From assembly GCA_028873815.1 (NCBI GenBank), contig JAPPNN010000072.1:1-64000 (forward strand): a stretch of DNA of 64,000 bases, written 5' to 3'. Of this stretch, positions 8,258 to 15,910 are shown one piece after another. Numbering within the stretch: the stretch's first letter is position 1; every line of letters begins with the position of its first letter. The stretch is from Gemmatimonadota bacterium (GTDB lineage Bacteria > Gemmatimonadota > Gemmatimonadetes > Longimicrobiales > Gaopeijiaceae). The notes beneath the pieces are model-generated. The model saw only the letters and a list, made by a program, of their open reading frames with translations. It was not told the DNA's origin and did not search any database. A program made the position numbers and the translations under genes.

Positions 8258-10746
8258 GATTCGATTCGATCGATGTCGCGCGCTACGGCTGCCTGACCAA
8301 CCTCTCGACAGGCGACGACCCGCTCCCGAACATCGTGGTCGTGCTCGGCCCCAACGAGAGCGGAAAGTCAACTTTATTTGACTTAATGTCAACTTTAGTT
8401 TACGGTTTTCGCCCAGCGACCCGCGCCAGGCACCCATTCACGCCCTGGGCAGGCGGAGATCCCGAGGGCCGCGCCCGGATCCGTCTCGACCAGAGTGCCG
8501 ATGCTCCCGTGATCGAGGTCCACCGGCGCCTGCGGTCGCAGGCGTGGGGCAGGCTGCACATCGGCGAGCGTGTGGACGACATCCGCAACCATCCCCTCCC
8601 CGCCGCCCATCACGTGACCCGCGTCGTGTTCCGCCAGGTATACGCACTGACCCTCGCCGAGCTTGCCGGCCTCGAGGGCGAGAGCTGGGACCTCGTGCAG
8701 GATCGGCTGGTGGGGGCGATGGCAGCGCCGGATCTGCACTCGGCACGCACCGTTGCGGCCGGCCTGGAAGACGAGGCGAAACGGCAGTGGCGGCCCGATC
8801 GGCGCGGCCGGCCCCGTGTGCGCGTGCTCGCGGCCGAATTGGCCGCCTTGAACGAGCGCAAGCGCGATGCTCTCTACCGGGACCGCGCAGTGCGGGAGAA
8901 GGTGGCGGAGCGGGCGGGCGCCGAGACCAGGCTCCAGGCGCTGCGCGAGAAGAGGTCCCGCGAGCGGGAGCGTCGCGGCGTAATCGACCACCGATTGAAC
9001 CGTCTGCTCCCCGTGCGGCGGGCGCTGGCGCGGATTGACGAGCTTCGCGCCAGGGCGGGAGCCGCGAGCGACCTGGAGGCGCTGCCGAACAGGCCGGCCG
9101 AACGACTGAGCGAACTGCGCGAGGAAGCGCGCGCCGCAGTGGAGCGGGTCGCCCTTCTCGAAGGGAGGCGGCAGGAAACGGTCGCGGCCGGGACTGAAGG
9201 CGAGCGCCTTCGCGCACGTTGGGAGGAGCACGCCGGGTCACTGTTCTCGGAGCTGCCGGGCGATGGTGCCCGTGAGGCGCTCGCCGCGGTTTCCACGGAG
9301 GAACTCCGCGGCCGGGTGCGGGCGTTCGAGGCTGCGCGCGAGGACCGCCGCGTGGCCGAGGAGGGTCTCCTGCGCGGCGCGGACGATCTGCCGGTGGCGC
9401 TCAAGCCCGCCAAGAGCCGGTTGGTGGCGGGAGTCGTCCTGCTGCTGGTCGGGGTTGCCATCGCGGCTCTCACGCTGCCGCAGGTCGGTGTGGAGCTTCC
9501 GCTGGGCAATGCCTTCGCGCTCCGCGTGGGCGCCGTCGCCGCGATCGGGGGGTTCCTCCTGACGATTCTGTGGTGGGATGCCGATCGGCGGGCGCGGCGG
9601 TACGGCAAGGCCACAGCCGACGCCCGGGGATACCGGTCCGGGCAAGTGACGCAGCTCCGCGAGGCCGAGGAAGCGGCGCGCGGCGAGGCCGTGAGCCTCG
9701 TCGCCGCTCTTCCCATCCGCGATACCCTTCTGGAGGCCCCGGACATGGAGCTTCCGGCCCGGATCGAACGCATGCTGGAGCTTCTGGCCACGCGGGACCA
9801 GCGCGCCACCGCCACGCGCCGCGACCTGGAGCGTGCAGAGGACGACCTGGCAGCCGCCCGGCGGGACCACGAGGCCGTGACCAGGCGCCTACGCGACCTG
9901 GAGACGAGGCTGGCCGACCTCGGCAACGGCGACGCCGAGCGCGGAGCCCGCGAGGCCGCTGCTCGGACGGAAGCGGCGCAGAGAGCCGATCAGATACGGG
10001 GCGAACTGGAGCGGGAGTGGCCCGAGCTGGACCGGGTCGAGGCCGAAATCCGCGAGGCGGACGCGGCCGGCACGGACTGGGCGTCCCTCGCCGAAGCGCT
10101 CCGTGACGCGTCCGGGCGGCACGATGCGCTCGCCGAGGAGGGCGAGGAGCTGAGCAGCACGATCACGAGACTCGACACCGAGATCCGCCACCTGCAGGAA
10201 GGGGACACTCCCGACCGGGTCGAGGGGCGCATCCAGGCGGTCAAGGAGCGGATCCGCGACGCGAAGGAGGCCCGGGACCGGTCGTTTCTGCTCGCGAGGA
10301 TCGTCCGCGAAGCCGATCGCCGCTTCCGGGACGAGCACCAGCCCGACCTGCTCCGCCGCGCCGCGGATCACCTCCGGCACATCACGGCCGGCCGCTACGA
10401 GCACATCGAAATGGGCGAGACGGGCGACGAATCCTTCTATCTGAGCGGCCCCGCCGCATCCACGCCGAGGAAGGTCGGCCAGGCGCTCTCGCAGGGAACC
10501 AGGGAGCAGGTGTACCTGGCCCTGCGCCTGGCCATCATCGATCACCTCGACGCCGGCGAGGAGCGCCTCCCGCTCTTCATGGACGAGACCCTGGTCAACT
10601 GGGACGCCTGGCGTCGCGACCGCGCCTTCGGGCTGCTGGAGCGGGTCGCGGAGAAGCGCCAGGTGTTCGTCTTCACCTGCCACCCCGCCATGGCCGCCGA
10701 ACTGGAGGACCGCGGCGGCCGGATCGTGGCGCTGGGGAACCGCTAG
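8254..10746 (+). CDS. YhaN-type Rad50-like ATPase with two membrane segments
   Basis: The protein has 830 residues. The N-terminal ATPase half has Walker A GPNESGKST at residues 32-40. Long coiled-coil arms follow (about 190-380 and 445-690). Between the arms lie two hydrophobic segments (about 389-408 and 422-441), as is known for YhaN proteins, so the coiled-coil apex is probably membrane-anchored. The C-terminal half has a signature region LSQGTREQVYLALR and a Walker B motif LPLFMDET. There is no CxxC zinc hook. The gene overlaps the phosphoesterase gene by four bases, and the products should form an Mre11-Rad50-like complex. A short AT-rich patch with rare Leu and Ser codons lies directly after the Walker A lysine (8367-8400). 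Confidence 0.88.
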   Translation: MRFDSIDVARYGCLTNLSTGDDPLPNIVVVLGPNESGKSTLFDLMSTLVYGFRPATRARHPFTPWAGGDPEGRARIRLDQSADAPVIEVHRRLRSQAWGRLHIGERVDDIRNHPLPAAHHVTRVVFRQVYALTLAELAGLEGESWDLVQDRLVGAMAAPDLHSARTVAAGLEDEAKRQWRPDRRGRPRVRVLAAELAALNERKRDALYRDRAVREKVAERAGAETRLQALREKRSRERERRGVIDHRLNRLLPVRRALARIDELRARAGAASDLEALPNRPAERLSELREEARAAVERVALLEGRRQETVAAGTEGERLRARWEEHAGSLFSELPGDGAREALAAVSTEELRGRVRAFEAAREDRRVAEEGLLRGADDLPVALKPAKSRLVAGVVLLLVGVAIAALTLPQVGVELPLGNAFALRVGAVAAIGGFLLTILWWDADRRARRYGKATADARGYRSGQVTQLREAEEAARGEAVSLVAALPIRDTLLEAPDMELPARIERMLELLATRDQRATATRRDLERAEDDLAAARRDHEAVTRRLRDLETRLADLGNGDAERGAREAAARTEAAQRADQIRGELEREWPELDRVEAEIREADAAGTDWASLAEALRDASGRHDALAEEGEELSSTITRLDTEIRHLQEGDTPDRVEGRIQAVKERIRDAKEARDRSFLLARIVREADRRFRDEHQPDLLRRAADHLRHITAGRYEHIEMGETGDESFYLSGPAASTPRKVGQALSQGTREQVYLALRLAIIDHLDAGEERLPLFMDETLVNWDAWRRDRAFGLLERVAEKRQVFVFTCHPAMAAELEDRGGRIVALGNR

Positions 10747-10790
10747 CAGTCCGTGGCTAAAGCCGCCCGAGCCCCGAGAGCGGCGAGTCA
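10742..10790 (+). repeat. Dispersed intergenic repeat, copy 2
   Basis: This copy begins with GCTAGCAGTCCGTGG and contains AAAGCCGCCCGAGC and AGCGGCGAG. The TAG within its first bases is the stop codon of the YhaN-like ATPase gene, the same arrangement seen for copy 1 at the end of the glutamate dehydrogenase gene. The internal GCCGC and GCGGC can pair, so the transcript may form a hairpin at the 3' end. Confidence 0.55.
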
Positions 10791-10816
10791 CCGAGCGGTC
10801 CGCGGGGCTGCCAGGC

Positions 10817-11560
10817 CTACCCGCGTCGGAGCCGCTCCCGCGCAAGCGTGAAGAACATCTTCGCGCCGACGCGCAGCGACATCCCCAAGCGGCCCGAGAT
10901 CTTGGAACGGCCCCGGACGCGCGGCAGGTGCGGCGCCTCAACCTCCACGATGGCGAGGCCCTTGCGCACCGCCCTCAGCTGCATCTGCAACGTCCAGCCC
11001 CAGTTGCGGTCGTCCATCGCCAAACGCCCCAGCGCGTCGAAGCGGATCGCCCGAAATGGCGGGAGATCCAGGAAACGGCGGCCGAAGAGCAGCCGCGCGG
11101 CGGCCAGCACGACGCGATTCCCCAGGCGGGCGTGGGTGTGGAGGTTGCCCGTGCCCCCGTCCCGCCCGACCCGTACTCCAAGCGCCAGATCGGCACCGTG
11201 CGCCACCGGATCCAGCACGAGCGAGAGCTGCTCCGCGCTTTCGGGGTGGTCCGCGTCGAGGAACACGAGCACCTCGGGCCGATCCTCAAGCGCCGACAGG
11301 CGAGCGATGCCCCTCAGGCACGCCGCGCCGTAGCCTCGCTCATCCTCCCGGACCACCACCGCCCCGGCGGCGCGTGCGACGGCCGCCGTGCCGTCGGTCG
11401 AGCCGTTGTCGGCCACGACCACGCACTGCAGGCGATCGATCGGCAGCACGCGCAGGACCGCGGGGAGCGCATCCTCCTCGTTGAGTGCCGGAATCAGCAC
11501 CGCCGTGCGGGAGAGTCGCTCGTCCGGAATTGAAGTCACCGCAGGAATAGAACGCGGCAT
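10817..11560 (-). CDS. Family 2 glycosyltransferase, dolichyl-phosphate-sugar synthase-like
   Basis: The 247-residue protein has a GT-A fold. The N-terminal motif VLIPALNEED binds the nucleotide sugar; ADNGSTDGT and the metal-binding FLDADHPE follow. There are no clear membrane spans, so it probably acts at the inner face of the membrane, transferring a sugar to a lipid carrier or a glycan. The ATG at 11560 is chosen; a longer frame starts at 11599 but adds only a low-complexity Arg/Pro stretch. It stands divergent from a polytopic glycosyltransferase that uses lipid-linked sugar, so it may make that donor. The sugar is not predictable. Confidence 0.85.
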   Translation of the reverse strand: MPRSIPAVTSIPDERLSRTAVLIPALNEEDALPAVLRVLPIDRLQCVVVADNGSTDGTAAVARAAGAVVVREDERGYGAACLRGIARLSALEDRPEVLVFLDADHPESAEQLSLVLDPVAHGADLALGVRVGRDGGTGNLHTHARLGNRVVLAAARLLFGRRFLDLPPFRAIRFDALGRLAMDDRNWGWTLQMQLRAVRKGLAIVEVEAPHLPRVRGRSKISGRLGMSLRVGAKMFFTLARERLRRG

Positions 11561-11611
11561 GCCGCTCCGGACCAGCGGGTGGCGGGGCCTTGGCCGCACG
11601 GTTGGCGACGC

Positions 11612-11680
11612 GACGTGCCCGGTCGGCGGGGCGCGGTGAGCCCGGTCGGCGTGGCGCGGCGTGCCCGGTCGGCGTGGCCT
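11612..11680. repeat. Three tandem 23-base repeats
   Basis: Three consecutive 23-base units share the core GCCCGGTCGGCGKGGC (11612-11634, 11635-11657, 11658-11680). They lie in the very GC-rich gap between two divergent glycosyltransferase genes. Their function is unknown; they could influence transcription of the pair or be slippage products. Confidence 0.6.
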
Positions 11681-11793
11681 GGCTCCGCCCCGTTGGCGCG
11701 GCGGGGCGCGCCGGAGTATGGTGCCGCATGGAATCGCCCATGCGCGCGCTGGCAGGAGCCCGCAGACAAAATCCCCCCGGCATTCAAGCGGCG

Positions 11794-13308
11794 ATGCATC
11801 CGCGCCGGACCGCTTCGCTCTGCGTTGCTCCTCGGGCCCGTAGCGCTGCTACTGGCCCGTCGTCGCGCCTTGCCGGCCCGGCGCCTCGCCGCTCTCGGTG
11901 CTCGGGCGGCTTTATCCACGGACTCCTCCTCTTCGGCGTCCTGGAAGTGGCGGCACTGGCTGCCTTCGGATGGCTGACCGGGGCCGCGCTGCCCCTGCCC
12001 CGCCTCCTCCTTCCCGCGGCCGCCTTTCTCTGTTACGGCGCGGCCGGGATCGCCGCGACGAAACGGCCGCTCTCCATCCCCCTCATCTGGGGTATCGGGA
12101 TACTTGCCCGGCTGGCTCTTCTGCCCCTGGCGCCGGAGCTGTCCGACGACATCTACCGCTACCTCTGGGACGGCCACGTGCTCGGAGAGGGCCTCAACCC
12201 CTACGGACACGCGCCCGCGGACGATGCGTACGAGTCGATCCGCACGCCGTGGCACGATCGTGTCAACCACCCCGAGGTCCCGACCATCTATCCGCCGCTG
12301 GCGCAGCTTCTGTTCGGGCTGGTTGGGGCGCTCGGCGGAACGATCCCGGTCGCCAAGCTGGTGTGGCTGTGCTTCGATCTCGGCTGCGGGCTGCTGCTGT
12401 ACCGGATCGCCTGCGCCACGGGCCGCAATCCGGGCGCCGTCCTGGTCTGGTACCTGTGGTCGCCGCTGCTGATCGTGGAGACGGCCTGGAGCGCGCACTT
12501 CGATGCGGTGGGGCTGTTCTTCCTGGCGGGTCTCATCTGGGTCGCCTCCGGTCGCAAGAATCGCCCGGGTAGCACGAGTCGCGGGCACCGCCCGAGCCGC
12601 CGGCGCACGCGTCACGTCCGGGCCGCCGCGCTCGGTTCTCTGCTCGCCCTTGCCGCCCTGACCAAGTTCGCTCCCGCCGCCGCCCTGCCGCCGCTTGTGC
12701 GCCGCCACGGCGCCGCCGCGGCCCTCGCCTTTGTCGCCGTGTGCACCGCCCTCTACCTGCCGTTCGCCGGCGTCGGTCTCGGGGCGCTCACCGAGGGACT
12801 GCGCACCTATGCCGAACACTGGACGGCCAACCAGGGCGCCTTCACGCTGATCGCGCGCCTGTTCCCCGATCCCGTGCAGGCCCGTACCGCGGCCACCGTT
12901 CCCGTGCTGGCGGTTGTCGTGTATGCGGCGTGGCGGCGCTTCCGCGTCGAGCGGGCCCTGCTGTGGATCATCGGGGCCGGGCTGCTGCTCTCGCCCACGT
13001 TACACCCCTGGTACGCGCTCTGGGTGCTCCCGATGGCTGCGCTGCGCGGCAATGCGCCGTTCCTGCTGCTGAGCGGCCTCGCGTTTCTCGGCTACTGGGG
13101 GCTCGCCGCGTACCAGCTGACCGGGGTCTGGCCCGAGCCTGTTTGGACCCGCGTGGTCATGTGGCTGCCGGTGTGGATCCTGTTGCTGGTGTCGGCCGGG
13201 GGCCTCGTCGGCGCCAGGGGTTCGCGAGACTCACGAATGCCGCGTCCGTCCGGCGTTCAGACCCAATGCCAGGTACCCCGAAGCGAAGAGCGCCACGAAG
13301 GGGAGTGA
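11794..13308 (+). CDS. Polytopic glycosyltransferase, GT87/mannosyltransferase-like
   Basis: Up to 504 residues with about nine or ten hydrophobic spans. The loop motif LSDDIYRYLWDGHV, then NPYGHAP and the downstream HPEVPTIYPPLAQ, are typical of integral-membrane glycosyltransferases that use polyprenyl-phosphate-linked mannose or a similar donor (GT-C fold). The Asp pair in SDDIYRY is the likely catalytic feature. The start is uncertain: ATGs at 11728 and 11794 precede a low-complexity stretch encoded by a dispersed repeat, and the conserved part begins only around 11905. The last 78 bases overlap the convergent GT2 gene. It probably adds sugars to a cell-envelope glycan or lipid on the outer face of the membrane. 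Confidence 0.75.
   Translation: MHPRRTASLCVAPRARSAATGPSSRLAGPAPRRSRCSGGFIHGLLLFGVLEVAALAAFGWLTGAALPLPRLLLPAAAFLCYGAAGIAATKRPLSIPLIWGIGILARLALLPLAPELSDDIYRYLWDGHVLGEGLNPYGHAPADDAYESIRTPWHDRVNHPEVPTIYPPLAQLLFGLVGALGGTIPVAKLVWLCFDLGCGLLLYRIACATGRNPGAVLVWYLWSPLLIVETAWSAHFDAVGLFFLAGLIWVASGRKNRPGSTSRGHRPSRRRTRHVRAAALGSLLALAALTKFAPAAALPPLVRRHGAAAALAFVAVCTALYLPFAGVGLGALTEGLRTYAEHWTANQGAFTLIARLFPDPVQARTAATVPVLAVVVYAAWRRFRVERALLWIIGAGLLLSPTLHPWYALWVLPMAALRGNAPFLLLSGLAFLGYWGLAAYQLTGVWPEPVWTRVVMWLPVWILLLVSAGGLVGARGSRDSRMPRPSGVQTQCQVPRSEERHEGE
11872..11928 (+). repeat. Dispersed intergenic repeat, copy 3
   Basis: This copy shares 22 identical bases with copy 1 (11872-11893) and continues with GCTCGGGCGGCTTTATCCACGG, nearly the reverse complement of copy 2. 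It lies across the putative 5' end of the polytopic glycosyltransferase gene, which makes the true start of that gene hard to place. Confidence 0.5.
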
Positions 13309-14718
13309 CGCCCAATACCCCTGCGTGATCGCGACGGTGCCCGACAGGACCATGAAAGACCCCGCAGCCACCGCCAGGGCGCGGCCGCGGAAGGCGCCCC
13401 GGGCCCGCTCGTAGCTGGAACGGCCCGCAGCGCCCGCCTTCGGCGTCCGTTCGAACGGGTCCCGGAACCGCCCCAGGCCACGCAGCACCGCTCGACTGAG
13501 GAGCACGGACATGCCGGCCCCGAGCGTCAGCGTGCCCGCCGCACCCCGGAACGCGCCCGCCCAGCGTCGCCCTCGCTTGCGGGCGGCAGTCAGATAGAAG
13601 AACAGGAACGGGCCCGTTGCCCCGGCGAACACGGCCAGGTCGACCCACCAGAAGCGGTCGACTCCCAGTGCGCTCCTGGCGATCGCCGAGGGGACGATGA
13701 GCAGTGCGAGGATGAAGGTGAGCGGGTGGGCCAGGTGGCCGCTCAGGTGCAGGAGCGCCTCGAGTTTGACGGCGGGGCGAAACCGGCCCCTGAGCAGTCC
13801 CGGAAGCACCTTGCGCGCCGTCTGGATTCCGCCCTGTGCCCAGCGCCGCTGTTGGACCAGAAGCGACGCCGGAGTGGCGGGAAGTTCGGCCGGCACGCCG
13901 ATGTCGTCGCGCAGCACAAACCGCCATCCCGCCATCTGGGCCCGATAGCTGATGTCGAGGTCCTCGGTAAGCGTGTCGTGCTGCCAGCCCCCCGCGTCCA
14001 GGAGCGCCTGCTTGCGCCACAGCCCCGCGGTGCCGTTGAAGTTGAAGAAGCGGCCGCCGAGGTAGCGTCCCCGCTGCTCCACCAGGAAGTGGCCGTCCAG
14101 AAGCAGGGCCTGGGCCCGGGTGAGCCACGAGTCCTGTTCGTTGATGTGGTCCCAGCGCGCCTGCACCAGGCCAACGCCGGGATCCTGCATGACGGGCAGC
14201 AACGACTCCAGCAGACACGGAGCGGGCACGAAATCGGCGTCCAGGATGAGGATGAAGTCCCCGGTAGCCTCGTCGAGGCCGGCCGCCAACGCGCCCGCCT
14301 TGTAGCCCGTGCGCACGGAACGGTGGAGGACGCTGACCTCGACGCCCCGGCGGCACCACTTCCGGGCGCACTGCTCCGCCAGCGCCGTGGTCTCGTCCGT
14401 GGAGTCGTCCAGTACCTGGATCTGCAGAAGCCCGGCCGGATGCCGCAGCCGGCAGGCCGCGTCGATCAGCCGCTCCACGACGTGTTTCTCGTTGAATACG
14501 GGCAGCTGGACGGTGACGCGGGCCGTCGACATTGGGAGCGGTGCCGCCGAAGAATACATATTTTGCGTAAAATACGTATTGTGCACACCGACCGCGTCCT
14601 CTCCGCGCCTTCTCCGCGACAGAACGAGAAGAACGAGGCGATGCGCGGCAAACGGGAGGAGGAGCGCCAGGACGCCTGCGTACAGCGACACCGCGACGAT
14701 ACTGAGCAGATCGATCAT
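13231..14718 (-). CDS. Cellulose-synthase-like family 2 glycosyltransferase
   Basis: The 495-residue protein has one N-terminal membrane span (about residues 5-32), a cytoplasmic GT-A domain and four or five C-terminal spans. Motifs in order are QLPVFNE, DDSTDET, a DAD metal site (LILDADF), TEDLD and QQRRW, the Q(Q/R)xRW signature of processive or ceramide-type GT2 enzymes. It is expected to transfer sugars from a nucleotide donor at the inner membrane. The start overlaps the stop of the upstream small Cys-protein gene by four bases (ATGA), which implies translational coupling. Its 3' end overlaps the convergent polytopic glycosyltransferase gene by 78 bases. The polysaccharide or glycolipid made is unknown. 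Confidence 0.88.
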   Translation of the reverse strand: MIDLLSIVAVSLYAGVLALLLPFAAHRLVLLVLSRRRRGEDAVGVHNTYFTQNMYSSAAPLPMSTARVTVQLPVFNEKHVVERLIDAACRLRHPAGLLQIQVLDDSTDETTALAEQCARKWCRRGVEVSVLHRSVRTGYKAGALAAGLDEATGDFILILDADFVPAPCLLESLLPVMQDPGVGLVQARWDHINEQDSWLTRAQALLLDGHFLVEQRGRYLGGRFFNFNGTAGLWRKQALLDAGGWQHDTLTEDLDISYRAQMAGWRFVLRDDIGVPAELPATPASLLVQQRRWAQGGIQTARKVLPGLLRGRFRPAVKLEALLHLSGHLAHPLTFILALLIVPSAIARSALGVDRFWWVDLAVFAGATGPFLFFYLTAARKRGRRWAGAFRGAAGTLTLGAGMSVLLSRAVLRGLGRFRDPFERTPKAGAAGRSSYERARGAFRGRALAVAAGSFMVLSGTVAITQGYWASLPFVALFASGYLALGLNAGRTRHS

Positions 14719-14915
14719 TCAGGCGGAGACGTGGGATTCGGGTCGAAGCCCCGGCACTGCAGTACCGGGAGTGGAGGGTACTTGCGGAAGGTAGGGTCGT
14801 GGCGGTGGCGGCCACAGAGGTAGAAGTGCGAGCCTCGCCGCGAGACCACCCGGCGCATCCAGGCGCAGCGGAGGCAGAGCCCGACGCGGGCCGGGTCAGC
14901 CGGTTCGGAGGTCAT
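14715..14915 (-). CDS. Small four-cysteine protein, putative zinc ribbon
   Basis: This 66-residue protein carries C14-x2-C17, C34 and C54, consistent with a zinc-binding knuckle. The core has SRRGSHFYLC and KYPPLPVLQC, a pattern I recognise from short uncharacterised proteins in other GC-rich bacteria. It overlaps the laccase-domain gene upstream by 20 bases and the GT2 gene downstream by four bases, so all three are probably translated from one message. The function is unknown; a metal-binding accessory role is only a guess. Confidence 0.75.
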   Translation of the reverse strand: MTSEPADPARVGLCLRCAWMRRVVSRRGSHFYLCGRHRHDPTFRKYPPLPVLQCRGFDPNPTSPPE

Positions 14916-15702
14916 CGGATTCCCGGATGCCGATGTAGCCCCGATGCCTGCCGCGGTCGCCGCCCCGATGCGAATAGTACCGGCCGTCTCCGCACAAAGT
15001 GCATTCGTCGCTGACCGTCACACACCTTTCCCGCACGCCGGCTGCGATGGCCCGGCACCGGATCACGGACCTCAGATCGATGGCGGCGGGAGCATGGGGC
15101 GCCACCTGGCCCAGAGCGTGGAAGACTTCCGGGCCGACCTCGTAGCAGCGGCCGCAGATGGCCGGACCAAGATGGACCAGGAGCTCCTCCGGGTCGCTCC
15201 CTAAGGCTCCGGACAGCGTCTCCAGCCCCGCTTCGACCACTCCCGCCGCAGTTCCCCGCCAGCCGGCGTGAAGGAGTGCGACGGTCCGCCGGGCGGGATC
15301 CACGATGAACACCGGTACGCAGTCGGCCAGGGTGACGGTCAGGAGCAGCCCGGAAGCATCGGTCGCATGGCCGTCACCCTCGCCGGTTACGCACACGCCA
15401 CGCGGCAGCCGACCATGTACCTGGATCGACCGTCCATGCACCTGCCGGCTCCTCACGACCGCGCGCCAACCGGAGGCCAGGGCCAGGTCGACGCCGTCGG
15501 GCTTTTCGCCCGGTGCCGAGGACCCGACCGCGGCCGCCCGCGAGTCTGCGGTGCGCGTCCGTCTGGTCGTCCCGGCGCGCAACCACGGGAAACGCCCCTC
15601 CCACGCCGCCACCGGGGTCGTACCGAACGATCGTGCTACCGTCACTTCCGGGATACCGCGGATCGGGCCTTGCCCGCCCGGCAGGAGGTCGTGGAGGCGC
15701 AT
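14896..15702 (-). CDS. pgeF: Laccase-domain protein, PgeF/YfiH family
   Basis: The protein of about 268 residues belongs to the YfiH/multicopper polyphenol oxidase family, known to remove wrongly incorporated L-Ser in peptidoglycan precursors and to act on purine nucleosides. Diagnostic motifs are RSRQVHG, TLADCVPVF, LLHAGWRGTA and GPAICGRCYEVG, which together supply the conserved His and two Cys metal ligands. The start is uncertain: the ATG at 15702 is used, an ATG at 15780 has a G-run upstream, and an internal GTG precedes TVARSF. It is the first gene of a unit with the small Cys protein and the GT2 enzyme, which would fit a cell-wall quality-control job. Confidence 0.85.
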   Translation of the reverse strand: MRLHDLLPGGQGPIRGIPEVTVARSFGTTPVAAWEGRFPWLRAGTTRRTRTADSRAAAVGSSAPGEKPDGVDLALASGWRAVVRSRQVHGRSIQVHGRLPRGVCVTGEGDGHATDASGLLLTVTLADCVPVFIVDPARRTVALLHAGWRGTAAGVVEAGLETLSGALGSDPEELLVHLGPAICGRCYEVGPEVFHALGQVAPHAPAAIDLRSVIRCRAIAAGVRERCVTVSDECTLCGDGRYYSHRGGDRGRHRGYIGIRESDDLRTG

Positions 15703-15910
15703 CTGTTCATGGACGTTGAACGTTACGAGATCGACCCGTCGGATTCCAGCCGTTTGACTCAAGTGCCAGCCGGTCGGCATAGTCCCCCGAATGGGGGATG
15801 ACGAGTCCCAGGTCACCCTCGCACATTTGCTTCTATCAGCGACACCGACGCGAGGAGGCGAAGAATGACGGCACGGCACCCCCCAAACCGGGACGAGGCG
15901 GCGACTCGCG

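Noticed and set aside
12580-12620. GCCCGAGC-like sequence inside the polytopic glycosyltransferase gene as a fourth repeat copy
   Set aside because: It shares too few bases with the dispersed repeat, and the surrounding frame reads through as a loop.
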